A stretch of DNA of 64,000 bases from Atopobium sp034113385 (GTDB lineage Bacteria > Actinomycetota > Coriobacteriia > Coriobacteriales > Atopobiaceae): the NCBI RefSeq assembly GCF_034113385.1, contig NZ_JAXEXL010000011.1:62001-126000 (forward strand). Reading direction: 5' to 3'. The notes below the pieces were generated by a model. That model was not told the origin of the DNA. It ran no database searches and worked only from the letters and a program-made list of their open reading frames with translations. Position numbers and translations under genes: made by a program. This document shows, piece after piece, positions 43,573-52,721 of the stretch. Every line of letters begins with the position of its first letter. The stretch's first letter is position 1.

Positions 43573-43702
43573 TATACTTCCTACGTTGCATTACCCAAGT
43601 TTCGTTACCACGTACCACCTACATGGTTACGCAGCTTTGGGCGTATTATCCAGCGGTTGCACGCCGCACTATGGTGCTTGCACCAGAAAGGTGGACAGTC
43701 TT
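43573..43702 (+). promoter_or_regulatory. rpsO -10 box and structured leader
   Basis: TATACT at 43573-43578 is a good -10 box; the -35 box is poor. The RNA of about 118 bases that follows can fold: CCCAA (43594-43598) with TTGGG (43637-43641), enclosing CGTTACCA (43603-43610) with TGGTTACG (43624-43631, one mismatch), and a second hairpin GGTGC/GCACC near 43673-43684. Such leaders before rpsO are bound by S15 itself in other bacteria to limit its own translation. That use here is inferred. Confidence 0.5.
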
Positions 43703-43984
43703 ATGGCTACCATCACAAATGAGCAGATTGTTGACATTATCAAGGAGTTTGGTAAGAACGAGAAGGACTCTGGTTCTGCACCTGTTCAGGTTGCCATTCT
43801 TACCACTCGTATTAAGAACCTCACTGAGCACATGAAGTCTCATCCTAAGGACTTCCACACTCGTCGTGGTTTGTTGATGCTGGTAGGTCAGCGTCGTCGT
43901 TTGCTTGGTTATATCAAGCGTAATGACATTAACGAGTATCGTGAGCTTATCGCTCGCCTGGGCATCCGCGACAACGTCCAGTAA
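43703..43984 (+). CDS. rpsO: 30S ribosomal protein uS15
   Basis: A 93-residue helical protein that binds the central domain of 16S rRNA early in assembly. Family marks: GSAPVQVAILTTRI, HPKDFHTRRGLL, VGQRRRLLGYI. ATG 43703 follows AAAGGTGGACAGTC; the open frame further upstream is leader RNA. A terminator follows and then pnp, the widely kept order. Confidence 0.97.
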   Translation: MATITNEQIVDIIKEFGKNEKDSGSAPVQVAILTTRIKNLTEHMKSHPKDFHTRRGLLMLVGQRRRLLGYIKRNDINEYRELIARLGIRDNVQ

Positions 43985-43995
43985 TTTGGCAAGTA

Positions 43996-44020
43996 GGGGC
44001 GCCGCACAGCGCCCCTTTTT
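43996..44020 (+). terminator. Terminator between rpsO and pnp
   Basis: GGGGCGC pairs with GCGCCCC (7 bp, all G-C) around a 6-base loop, followed by five T residues. Some read-through into pnp is likely, as no strong promoter is seen in the short gap. Confidence 0.85.
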
Positions 44021-44030
44021 ATATGAGGCC

Positions 44031-44050
44031 CGTCTGCAATGGGGCAGGCG
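44031..44050 (+). repeat. Hairpin in pnp leader
   Basis: CGTCTGC pairs with GCAGGCG (7 bp, one G-U) around a 6-base loop, 20 bases before pnp. It may be the processing or autoregulatory hairpin known from pnp leaders in other bacteria. Confidence 0.5.
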
Positions 44051-44070
44051 GAGTTAAGGGGAAATAAGAT

Positions 44071-46290
44071 ATGACAAAGGTTACCCACGAGTTCGATTTG
44101 TATGGTAAGCATTACGTTTTAGAATCTGGTGAGCTTGCAAAACAGGCAACTGGAGCATGTTTGGTTACCTGCGGCGACTCGACGGTTCTTCTCACTGCTG
44201 TGGTATCGGATGAGCGTAAGGATTACGACTTCTTTCCACTGACGGTGGATTTTATCGAAAAGATGTATGCAGTTGGCCGTATTCCTGGCGGCTATCTTAA
44301 GCGTGAGGCTCGTCCTTCCGAAAAAGCCACGCTTACAGCTCGTATGATTGATCGTCCGCTTCGCCCAAGCTTTCCTGAGGGATTCCGCAATGAGGTGCAG
44401 GTTGTAGCAACCTCCTTGGTTGCCGACCAAATTCACGCGGTAGATACTATCTGCATTATGGGAGCATCTGCTGCATTGGCAGTAGGTGGCGTTCCTTTTG
44501 AGGGTCCTTTGGCATGTGTTCGCATTGGTCGCTCTAAAGACACAGGCGAGCTTATGGTTAACCCTACCTATGAAGAGCGCGCTAACTCTGATCTTGATTT
44601 GGAACTTGCTGGTTCTGACGGTTTTATCTCCATGCTTGAAGCAGGTGCAGAGGAAATCTCTGAGCAGGATATGCTTGCAGCTATGGCATTTGGTCAAAAA
44701 GCTATTGCAGCATTTTGCGAGGAGCAAAAGAAGTTTATTGCCAAGTATGAAGAGGTAAACGGTCCTATTGAGCAGCGTCAATACATCCTTGATGAGCCCA
44801 TTGCCGAGGTTCACGAGCGTATTTTTGCTCACTATGATGAAATGAGCGCTGCCCTTAAAAATGAGGACAAACAGTCTCGTATTGGTCGTGTTTCTGCACT
44901 TAAAGAGCAAATTAAGGCTGAGTTTAGTGACGAGGAACTTGAGGAGTGGAGCCGTGCCATTGCGGTGGAGCTCAAGGGTCTTGAAAAGCATGCTATGCGC
45001 ATGATGGTTGTCGAGACGGGCGAGCGTGTAGATGGTCGTGTTGCCAATGAGGTGCGTCCGCTTATGGTGAAGCCTGATTATTTGCCTTTGGTTCATGGTT
45101 CTGGTTTGTTCCAGCGTGGCCAAACTCAGGTGCTTTCGGTAGCCACCTTGGGCATGCTTAATGAGTGGCAGCGCTTAGATACCATTGAGCCTGTTGAGGG
45201 TAAGCGTTACATCCATCATTACAACTTCCCTCCATACTGCACGGGTGAAACTGGTCGTATGGGCAGTCCTAAGCGTCGTGAGCTTGGGCATGGTGCGTTG
45301 GCCGAGCGTGCACTGCTGCCCGTTTTGCCTTCTGAGGAAGAGTTCCCCTATGCCATTCGTGTTGTATCTGAGGTAATGGAATCCAATGGCTCCTCTTCCA
45401 TGGGATCTACCTGCGGTTCTACTCTTGCACTGATGGATGCTGGCGTACCCATTAAACGCCCCGTTTCCGGTGTTGCCATGGGCCTTATTCAAGAAGCAGG
45501 TAAGACAGTTGTCCTTACAGATATTCAAGGTCTTGAGGACTTCTTGGGAGATATGGACTTTAAGGTAACTGGTACCGAGCGAGGCATTACTGCCATGCAG
45601 ATGGATAACAAGGCAACCGGTCTTACCTCCGAGATTTTTGAGCAGGCTATGAAGCAGTCCCATGAAGGACGCATGCACATCCTTCAGGCAATGCTTGATG
45701 AGATTCCAGCGCCTCGCGAGCACACTAAGGATACTGCGCCTACTATTATTAGCCTGCAGATTCCAGTTGATAAAATCCGTGATGTCATTGGCTCCGGCGG
45801 CAAGGTTATTCGTGGCATTCAGGATGAGACTGGCGCTACGATTGACATTCAGGAAGACGGAACTGTCTTTATTGCTGGTGTTGGTGAAGCTGGTAATGAG
45901 GCTGCAGAGCGTGTTAAAGCCATCGTTAAGGTTCCAGAGCCTGGTGAAGAGTACGTTGGACGTGTCGTAGGTATCCAGGCATTTGGTGCGTTTGTTGAGT
46001 TACTCCCTGGTAAGGACGGCTTGCTGCATATCTCTCGTCTTGCTCAGGGTCGTGTCAATAAGGTTGAAGACATCCTTAACGTTGGCGATGAGGTTAAGGT
46101 TAAGGTTCTTGAGGTAGATGACAAGGGCAAGATTTCTCTTGACCGTATCGATAAACCCGAGGCCCCCGAAGGCGCATCCAAGGGTTTTGATGGCACCAAG
46201 ACGCGCAATGACCGCAACAACACGCGCCGTCCTGGTGATCAAGGATCTAACGGTGTACGTAAGCCACGCCGTCACCATAACGCAGACTAA
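44071..46290 (+). CDS. pnp: Polynucleotide phosphorylase
   Basis: A 739-residue 3'-to-5' exoribonuclease that uses phosphate and forms a ring of three. Two RNase PH domains (about 10-235 and 310-545), with the catalytic GDMDFKVTGT region in the second, are followed by KH (about 565-625: GSGGKVIRGIQDETG) and S1 (about 630-700) domains. The tail is basic and Asn/Arg-rich (NDRNNTRRPGDQG). It forms a possible decay machine with RNase J and RNase Y, both encoded in this window. Confidence 0.97.
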   Translation: MTKVTHEFDLYGKHYVLESGELAKQATGACLVTCGDSTVLLTAVVSDERKDYDFFPLTVDFIEKMYAVGRIPGGYLKREARPSEKATLTARMIDRPLRPSFPEGFRNEVQVVATSLVADQIHAVDTICIMGASAALAVGGVPFEGPLACVRIGRSKDTGELMVNPTYEERANSDLDLELAGSDGFISMLEAGAEEISEQDMLAAMAFGQKAIAAFCEEQKKFIAKYEEVNGPIEQRQYILDEPIAEVHERIFAHYDEMSAALKNEDKQSRIGRVSALKEQIKAEFSDEELEEWSRAIAVELKGLEKHAMRMMVVETGERVDGRVANEVRPLMVKPDYLPLVHGSGLFQRGQTQVLSVATLGMLNEWQRLDTIEPVEGKRYIHHYNFPPYCTGETGRMGSPKRRELGHGALAERALLPVLPSEEEFPYAIRVVSEVMESNGSSSMGSTCGSTLALMDAGVPIKRPVSGVAMGLIQEAGKTVVLTDIQGLEDFLGDMDFKVTGTERGITAMQMDNKATGLTSEIFEQAMKQSHEGRMHILQAMLDEIPAPREHTKDTAPTIISLQIPVDKIRDVIGSGGKVIRGIQDETGATIDIQEDGTVFIAGVGEAGNEAAERVKAIVKVPEPGEEYVGRVVGIQAFGAFVELLPGKDGLLHISRLAQGRVNKVEDILNVGDEVKVKVLEVDDKGKISLDRIDKPEAPEGASKGFDGTKTRNDRNNTRRPGDQGSNGVRKPRRHHNAD

Positions 46291-46326
46291 GGCCATGTAG
46301 TTCAAGTTTTTTGGTATCACATTTTT

Positions 46327-46360
46327 AAAAGCTGCTTTCGTATAAGAGAGCAGCTTTTTT
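46327..46360 (+). terminator. Terminator after pnp
   Basis: AAAAGCTGCT pairs with AGCAGCTTTT (10 bp) around a 12-base loop with the T-run 46355-46360. Confidence 0.88.
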
Positions 46361-46442
46361 ATATGTAGTTTTAAGCTGGTGCTATGCAGGCGTGAGCAGC
46401 ATAAGAAATACACTCTTTTAATTGTGGGTATAGTGCAGGTAG

Positions 46443-46471
46443 TTCGATTAAAACTGACTTTCCATTACAAT
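46443..46471 (+). promoter_or_regulatory. Candidate promoter of the RNase J gene
   Basis: TTCGAT (46443-46448) and TACAAT (46466-46471) with a 17-base spacer, in the 262-base gap after pnp. The -10 is good, the -35 weak. Expected leader about 75 bases. Confidence 0.4.
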
Positions 46472-46552
46472 GAATAGGTTACAAAGATTGAACAGTTCAG
46501 CAAAGTGTTGCTGTGTTTTATAAAGAAAAAACCGAAAGGATTTACTACTACT

Positions 46553-48217
46553 ATGGCAAAAAAGAAGCCACCTCTCAAGATTATCCCCTTGGGTGGTTTG
46601 GATGGCATTGGTAAGAATATGACCGCCTTTGAATATGGCGATGACATGGTTCTTATCGATGCTGGTCTTATGTTTCCAGATGATGATCAACCAGGTATTG
46701 ATTTGGTTCTTCCTGATTACACCTATGTGCTTGAAAATGAAAACAAACTGCGCGGCATTATTATCACGCATGGTCATGAGGATCATACGGGTGCGTTGCC
46801 CTATTTGCTTCAGGATTTAGTTCCCAAAGTACCTATTTTTTCTAGCGCCCTTACGCTGGGCTTTATTGAGGGTAAATTAGCAGAGCATAAGATTCGTAAC
46901 CCTAAGTTTCGTATAGTTACAGATGGGTCTCATATTGATTTAGGCAAGTTTTCAATTGATTTTTTTTCTATGACACATTCCATCCCTGGTGCTTTTGGCG
47001 TGTTTTTACAAACGCCTCAGGGTACGGTCATGCATACAGGAGACTTTAAACTGGATCAAACTCCTATTGATGGCGTTTTGCCTAACTATTACGCTATTAC
47101 AAAGTTTGGTCATCAAGGCATAGATTTACTGCTCTCAGATTCTACCAATGCCATTCGCCCTGGTTACACCCCCTCTGAAGCCGAGGTTGGCGCCTCACTT
47201 CGACATATCATCAAGAATGCTACGGGTAAAGTTTTTGTCGCATCCTTTGCAAGTCACATTCATCGCTTACAGCAAATCTGTGACTTTGCCGTTGCATCTG
47301 GCCGCAAAGTTGTTGTAACCGGTCGCTCTATGATTACCAATACCAAGATTGCTCGTGACTTGGGTTATTTACACATTGCAGATGAGGACATTATTGACGC
47401 CTTCAACGTTGATGAGATTCCTGACGATAAAATCGTTGTGTTGTGTACTGGTAGTCAAGGTGAGCCTTTGAGTGCGCTTGCACGTATGGCAAATGGTGAG
47501 CACAAATCGCTTTCTATTACCGCACAGGATACCGTCATTATTTCTGCAACGCCTGTTCCTGGTAATGAGCGTTCCGTTCAGGGCATTGTGAACTCACTAT
47601 CTAAAATTGGTTGCGTTATTTACGATAAAAGCAATGCGCTGGTTCATGTTTCTGGTCATGGTTCAAAAGAAGAGCTCAAGCTTTTGTTGGCCATGACGCA
47701 TCCTGTTAATTTTGCTCCTGTTCATGGTGAAGCTATTCATGTGCGTGCCCATGCTCAGCTTGGGCGTGATATGGGAGTTAATCCCGATAATATCTTCTTG
47801 TTAGATAATGGCGATACCCTGGAGATGCGTGCTGGAAAGGTGCGTTTTGGCACACCGGTTGAGTCTGGCATTGTATATGTAGATGGTCTTCGTATTGGCG
47901 ATACAGAACCAGCGGTTTTGCGCGATCGTCAAAAGCTTTCTGAGGATGGTATTGTTACGTGCTTTGTTGCAATCTCTACGCGCAATCGCAAGGTTTCAGA
48001 GATTGAAATCTCCATGCGTGGTGTTTCCTTTGCAGGCGATGATTCCTTGTTGTCTGGCGCGCAGGATTCTATTCGTGATTCAGTAAACAATGCTGCAAGC
48101 AGTAATGGTTCCTCGCTTGAGTCACTGCGTAAGACTGCTCGTAATAGCCTTTCTAATTATTTGTGGAATAAGACTCACACACGTCCAATGGTTATCCCGG
48201 TCGTGATGGAAGTTTAG
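46553..48217 (+). CDS. rnj: Ribonuclease J
   Basis: A 554-residue metallo-beta-lactamase/beta-CASP nuclease with 5'-exo and endo activity in mRNA decay and rRNA maturation. The metal motif HGHEDH (73-78) and the beta-CASP region (GTQGEPLSA-like CTGSQGEPLSALARMANG, then SGHGSKEELKLLL) are clear. ATG 46553 gives the usual MAKKKPPLKI N-terminus; the earlier in-frame ATG adds a hydrophobic and basic stretch without family support. A ribosome site AAAGGA lies 12 bases upstream, a bit far. ftsK follows 8 bases behind. Confidence 0.95.
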   Translation: MAKKKPPLKIIPLGGLDGIGKNMTAFEYGDDMVLIDAGLMFPDDDQPGIDLVLPDYTYVLENENKLRGIIITHGHEDHTGALPYLLQDLVPKVPIFSSALTLGFIEGKLAEHKIRNPKFRIVTDGSHIDLGKFSIDFFSMTHSIPGAFGVFLQTPQGTVMHTGDFKLDQTPIDGVLPNYYAITKFGHQGIDLLLSDSTNAIRPGYTPSEAEVGASLRHIIKNATGKVFVASFASHIHRLQQICDFAVASGRKVVVTGRSMITNTKIARDLGYLHIADEDIIDAFNVDEIPDDKIVVLCTGSQGEPLSALARMANGEHKSLSITAQDTVIISATPVPGNERSVQGIVNSLSKIGCVIYDKSNALVHVSGHGSKEELKLLLAMTHPVNFAPVHGEAIHVRAHAQLGRDMGVNPDNIFLLDNGDTLEMRAGKVRFGTPVESGIVYVDGLRIGDTEPAVLRDRQKLSEDGIVTCFVAISTRNRKVSEIEISMRGVSFAGDDSLLSGAQDSIRDSVNNAASSNGSSLESLRKTARNSLSNYLWNKTHTRPMVIPVVMEV

Positions 48218-48225
48218 GATTTTTC

Positions 48226-50712
48226 ATGCCCAATCGCAGTTCAAACATATCCCGTAAAGGCAAAAAGTCCAACGCGAGTGCCAATCGTGGAGCAGGTGCT
48301 CGTCGTAATGATGCTCGTTTGTTTGCCTCAAGCACAGCCATCAATGACATCATTGGTGTTTTGATTGCTGTTGTTGCACTTGCACTCGCACTCGCACTTC
48401 TTTCTCCTTCAGATGCACCAGTAACTCATCTTACCGGTCAGGCGCTTATGCAGGGGTTTGGTGCGGGTGCTCTCTTAGTGCCCATTGCTTTGTTTTTGTA
48501 TGCACTTACATACTTCATGTCGTCTGATGGGCCTATTTCTCATCGTATCGCCCTGGGTCTTACGCTCATTGTAGTTGCGGTTCTGTCGATATTATCGGTA
48601 CTTGTACCTGGCATAGAAACTAACCCAGCCATAGTCTTCCAAACAGCCGTATTGCTCAGAGCTGGTGGATATGTAGGTGGCGGTGTTGCATGGGTATTAG
48701 TTTCTTTGTTAGGTAAACTGGTTGCCTTGGTTGTTTTAGCTGGTGTCGTGATTGCTGGCATTATTGTTTGTGGCTTCTCGATAAGTTCTGTGGTTGCAAA
48801 TTTGCAGGATAAAGCTGCAGATTTTCGTGAAGCTGCCGCAATCAGAAGAGAAGAAGCGGCAAAGCGCGCAGCGCACAACAAACTTGAACGTGCTCAAGAG
48901 TATCAAGCAGTGCCGCATAATGCGCGTGCTGCAAGTAATGAGCCTGCAACTACCTTTATTGGAGCACGTAAAACTACGGTTATTAAGCGCAATGATGCTT
49001 CAAAAGCAGAAGAGGCTTCTACTCCAGCAACTACGGTGCTTAAACGCAAGAAAAAAAATGTTTCTCAGAATGAGACAGCAGCTGTTGGGGATGCTGCACC
49101 TTCTAACAATAAGCGCACGACAAAAAATGAAACAAGCAGTCCAGCGGCTATTCCCGGCTTTTTGCAAAACGCATCCGCCCAGGATCAAAAGGCAAAGAAC
49201 TCTACAGCTCCAAAGGTGGATCCTCTGCGCGAACGTGCTGGTCAGCTCGATGGCGCCTTGCCACCTATTGACATGATTAAACGGGGGGAGCGTTCGGTAT
49301 CTCATGCCGTGAGCTCTGATGAGCTTTCTGCAACAGCTACCAAACTTCAATCTACGTTGGAAGAGTTTGGTCTTGTGAGTAGGGTAGTGGGTTGGACTAG
49401 TGGACCTGCTGTTACGACGTTTAAAATTGAGATGGGCGAAGGTGAGCGTGTAAACAAGATTCGCAATCTTGAAGATGACATTGCTCTTTCACTGGCAGCA
49501 AAATCTGTTCGTATTTTTGCGCCCATTCCTGGAACCTCGTTGGTTGGTATTGAAATCCCAAATAAGGCAACGCAGCCCGTGTATTTGGGAGATGTGCTCT
49601 CTCATGTAACAGGTGGTCCTTTGGAGGCGGCATTTGGTCGTGACTCTGAGGGTGCTCCCGTTGTGGTAGATATAGCTGCGCTGCCCCACTTGCTTGTTGC
49701 AGGTACGACGGGCTCCGGTAAGTCCGTTCTTCTTAACAGCATTGTTATGACCATGCTGATGCGTGCTACGCCTGAAGAACTGCGTCTTATTATGGTTGAT
49801 CCTAAGCGCGTAGAGTTTACTTTCTATGCAGGGCTTCCTCATTTGTATGTACCTGTTGTTACAGAACCCAGGCAGGCTACCAGTGCCCTGCAGTGGGGCG
49901 TGACCGAGATGGAACGTCGTCTTAAGGTGTTTGAACACTACAAAGTTCGTGACATCAAGTCGTTTAATAGGCAGGTAGAGAGTGGTAAATTGTCCGAGAT
50001 GGACAATCCTCCCAACAAAATGCCGTACTTTGTTATTGTTATTGACGAGCTGAGCGATCTTATGATGGTTGCCGGCAAAGACGTTGAGTCATCTATTGTT
50101 CGCATTGCTCAGCTGGGCCGTGCTGCGGGCATTCACCTGATTGTTGCAACACAACGTCCTTCTGCCGATGTGGTAACAGGCCTTATTAAGGCAAACATCG
50201 ATAACCGCGTAGCTCTTTCTGTTGATAACAGCATCAACTCGCGTATCATTTTAGATCAGACGGGTGCCGAGAAGCTTTTGGGTCGCGGCGATATGTTGTA
50301 TAAGCTTCGCGGCCGCAAACCCAAGCGTGCACAGGCATGTTTTGTCTCTGAGGCAGAAGTCGAACAGGTGGTTGACTTCATTAAGGAACATCATGAGGCA
50401 GATTATCATGAGGATATCTTGTCTGCCGTAGCACCTGGAAAGCCAAGTGCTGGTGGGGCAGATGTTGCTTCTGATGATGATCCTTTGGTGTGGGAAGCAG
50501 CACAAATAGTTGTGGATTCGCAGCTTGGTTCTACCTCTGGTATTCAGCGCAGGCTTAAAGTTGGTTATGCTCGTGCTGGACGTATTATGGATATGCTTGA
50601 AGCAAAAGGGGTTGTTGGTCCTCCGGATGGTTCAAAACCCCGTGAAGTGCTTATTGACGCAGACGGACTTGAGGAACTTCGTGCTGCAGAGTCTGAGTAT
50701 AGGGAGGTGTAG
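48226..50712 (+). CDS. ftsK: DNA translocase FtsK
   Basis: An 828-residue motor that moves chromosome ends through the closing septum. About four membrane segments (about 40-185), a Lys/Ala/Thr-rich linker (about 200-345), and the motor with Walker A GTTGSGKS (493-500), Walker B FVIVIDELSD and a C-terminal winged-helix gamma domain (about 760-828: GSTSGIQRRLKVGYARAGRIM) that reads KOPS-type sites. The ATG follows a weak site near the RNase J stop. A RodZ-like gene follows 2 bases behind. Confidence 0.95.
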   Translation: MPNRSSNISRKGKKSNASANRGAGARRNDARLFASSTAINDIIGVLIAVVALALALALLSPSDAPVTHLTGQALMQGFGAGALLVPIALFLYALTYFMSSDGPISHRIALGLTLIVVAVLSILSVLVPGIETNPAIVFQTAVLLRAGGYVGGGVAWVLVSLLGKLVALVVLAGVVIAGIIVCGFSISSVVANLQDKAADFREAAAIRREEAAKRAAHNKLERAQEYQAVPHNARAASNEPATTFIGARKTTVIKRNDASKAEEASTPATTVLKRKKKNVSQNETAAVGDAAPSNNKRTTKNETSSPAAIPGFLQNASAQDQKAKNSTAPKVDPLRERAGQLDGALPPIDMIKRGERSVSHAVSSDELSATATKLQSTLEEFGLVSRVVGWTSGPAVTTFKIEMGEGERVNKIRNLEDDIALSLAAKSVRIFAPIPGTSLVGIEIPNKATQPVYLGDVLSHVTGGPLEAAFGRDSEGAPVVVDIAALPHLLVAGTTGSGKSVLLNSIVMTMLMRATPEELRLIMVDPKRVEFTFYAGLPHLYVPVVTEPRQATSALQWGVTEMERRLKVFEHYKVRDIKSFNRQVESGKLSEMDNPPNKMPYFVIVIDELSDLMMVAGKDVESSIVRIAQLGRAAGIHLIVATQRPSADVVTGLIKANIDNRVALSVDNSINSRIILDQTGAEKLLGRGDMLYKLRGRKPKRAQACFVSEAEVEQVVDFIKEHHEADYHEDILSAVAPGKPSAGGADVASDDDPLVWEAAQIVVDSQLGSTSGIQRRLKVGYARAGRIMDMLEAKGVVGPPDGSKPREVLIDADGLEELRAAESEYREV

Positions 50713-50714
50713 TC

Positions 50715-52199
50715 ATGACATATCCACGCTTTAGTGAAATGTTGCGCAATCGCCGCAAACAGCTTGGTCTATCTATTGAGCAAGCTGCTCGCGTACTCAA
50801 GCTTAAGGAGCAGGCACTTATCGCTTTTGAAGAAGCAGACTTCACCTCCATTCCAAAGTCTGGTTATGCTCAGGGCATGCTTTCTTCATATGCGCGCTAC
50901 TTGGGTCTCAATGCCCGTGAAGTGGTCGATCAGTTCCAAGAAGATTTATATGAGCATACCAACGGTGTTATGTCTCATGAGCTGCGCCGTCGCACACGTG
51001 ATGGTGTACACGGTCGCGGTCCAATGGAGGCGTCAAGCTACGAACTGCCTATTGTTGGTAGGCGTTCAGCCAACACTCGCTTGCCAGAACCACCTCATTT
51101 ACTGCCCGAGAACCCCTTACTCGGGCGAACGGGTTCCTTTGATACTACCTCGCAAGCGCGTTCACGCTCTGAATTGTATCAGCAGGGTAGCTCTGCCATG
51201 CGTAGCTATGATGACACTGCCACCAATATGATGTCATCTGCAAATACGTCATATCCGCAGGGCCGTCCTTATACCAGCAGTTCTGCCTCTTCAGCATATA
51301 CAAGCCCTCGACGCTCTTCTCGACGTTCTCGTAATGCGGCTGCTTCACAAGATAATCAAGCTCGTGTCCGTACTCCACGTACTGGTGATGTGGTTTCTCG
51401 TCGTCCAGCGTCTGATCAATACACGGATGATTTGCGTATCGAGAATAACGCGCGTAGGTATGAGTCAGCTTCTTCTCGTCAGGGTAGACGTTCGTACCGC
51501 AACATTGCGTCAACCAATCGTCCTTCAGTCAAGCGCAATGATGAGCTGCAACGTAGACAGTTGCGCAATAGGCGTTCTAACACAACCCCTCAAGAGCCTG
51601 GAATACTTGGGTTTTTGAGTTACTTTTTCTCTGACAGAATTCGTGCCATGATAAGCATTTTGATAGCTTTGGCAGTGCTGCTTATCATCATAGTTTTTGT
51701 AGCGGTTCGTTCTTGTACTAATCAAGTAACCAATACCAAGAAAACCGTTGCTGTTTCTACGGCAACTACTGCTGCCTCTAGTACAAGTGCTGCAAGTAGT
51801 GCTGCAACAACCAGCGCCGCCGATACCCCTGCTGCTACCACGACGGCTCCCGTTACCGAGACCGTAGTAAAGGTGTCAGTGGGAGAAGGCTCAGTAACAT
51901 GGTTAGAGATTACCAATGACGGAATCTCTGAGGTTGCGCAAACCGTCACAGGCCCTTGGTCAAAGACCTATACCGTTACCAAGGAAATTACTATTCGGGT
52001 TAATGACACTTCTGCAGTAAGCATAAGTAAAAACGGAGAAAACGTGCGCTTTGATGAGCGTTCTAATGGTGTAGGCAGCATTACTATCCAGGGCACCAAT
52101 CCCAATGCTGCTACAACAGAGGCTGCAGATGCTAACTCTGACACCAAGAGCACCACTGCTTCCGACTCTTCGTCTCACTCGTCTTCGGGCACCCAGTAA
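50715..52199 (+). CDS. RodZ-like helix-turn-helix membrane protein
   Basis: A 494-residue protein with an N-terminal HTH (about 4-75: FSEMLRNRRKQLGLSIEQAA and SYARYLGLNAREVVDQF) of the RodZ type, a long disordered, Arg/Ser-rich linker (about 85-300), a single membrane segment (about 310-332) and an extracellular part with a Thr/Ala-rich stretch and a DUF4115-type beta domain (about 385-450), ending in a Ser/Thr-rich tail. RodZ links the cytoskeleton to wall synthesis in rods; in coccoid or short Coriobacteria its job is less clear. Follows ftsK with a 2-base gap. Confidence 0.85.
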   Translation: MTYPRFSEMLRNRRKQLGLSIEQAARVLKLKEQALIAFEEADFTSIPKSGYAQGMLSSYARYLGLNAREVVDQFQEDLYEHTNGVMSHELRRRTRDGVHGRGPMEASSYELPIVGRRSANTRLPEPPHLLPENPLLGRTGSFDTTSQARSRSELYQQGSSAMRSYDDTATNMMSSANTSYPQGRPYTSSSASSAYTSPRRSSRRSRNAAASQDNQARVRTPRTGDVVSRRPASDQYTDDLRIENNARRYESASSRQGRRSYRNIASTNRPSVKRNDELQRRQLRNRRSNTTPQEPGILGFLSYFFSDRIRAMISILIALAVLLIIIVFVAVRSCTNQVTNTKKTVAVSTATTAASSTSAASSAATTSAADTPAATTTAPVTETVVKVSVGEGSVTWLEITNDGISEVAQTVTGPWSKTYTVTKEITIRVNDTSAVSISKNGENVRFDERSNGVGSITIQGTNPNAATTEAADANSDTKSTTASDSSSHSSSGTQ

Positions 52200-52211
52200 A
52201 GGAGCATCATT

Positions 52212-52709
52212 ATGGCAAAAGATTCTAGTTTTGATGTTGTATCTACGGTAGATATGCAAGAAGTTGATAACGCATTCCAACAGACCGCACGTGAACTTAC
52301 GCAGCGCTATGACCTCAAAGATACAGGTGCCACAATTGAGCTTTCTAAAGCAGATGGCATCATTACGGTTCATGCTCCTTCCGAGTTTACTGCTTCACAA
52401 GTAACTGATGTGCTTAATAGCAAGCTTGTTAAACGTAAGGTTGACCTTAAGGCTGTTCGCTGGGATAAGCCTCAAGCTGCAACGGGTTCTTCTGTGCGTT
52501 TGATTGGTCATATTGTGCAAGGTATTGAGCAGGAACTTGCCAAGAAGATTTCCAAGGACATTCGTGATCAGAAGCTTAAGGTTAAGGCTACCGTAGAGGG
52601 TGATAAACTCCGCGTTACTTCTGCTTCTAAGGACGCTTTACAACAAGTTATTAGCTTCCTTCGTGAAAAGGATTACAATCAGCCTCTTCAATTTGTTAAC
52701 TATCGTTAG
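52212..52709 (+). CDS. yajQ: YajQ family nucleotide-binding protein
   Basis: A 165-residue protein of the UPF0234 family with two ferredoxin-like domains. Marks: SSFDVVSTVDMQEVDNA, ELTQRYDLKDTGATIEL and the C-terminal DKLRVTSASKDALQQVI. Members bind cyclic-di-GMP or RNA in some proteobacteria; role here unknown. ATG follows AAAGGAGCATCATT. Confidence 0.93.
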   Translation: MAKDSSFDVVSTVDMQEVDNAFQQTARELTQRYDLKDTGATIELSKADGIITVHAPSEFTASQVTDVLNSKLVKRKVDLKAVRWDKPQAATGSSVRLIGHIVQGIEQELAKKISKDIRDQKLKVKATVEGDKLRVTSASKDALQQVISFLREKDYNQPLQFVNYR

Positions 52710-52721
52710 GACTATGCCTTT

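Noticed and set aside
44119..45123. Long minus-strand open frame opposite pnp
   Set aside because: Fully antisense to the well-supported pnp gene; no recognisable domain and a composition typical of antisense frames.
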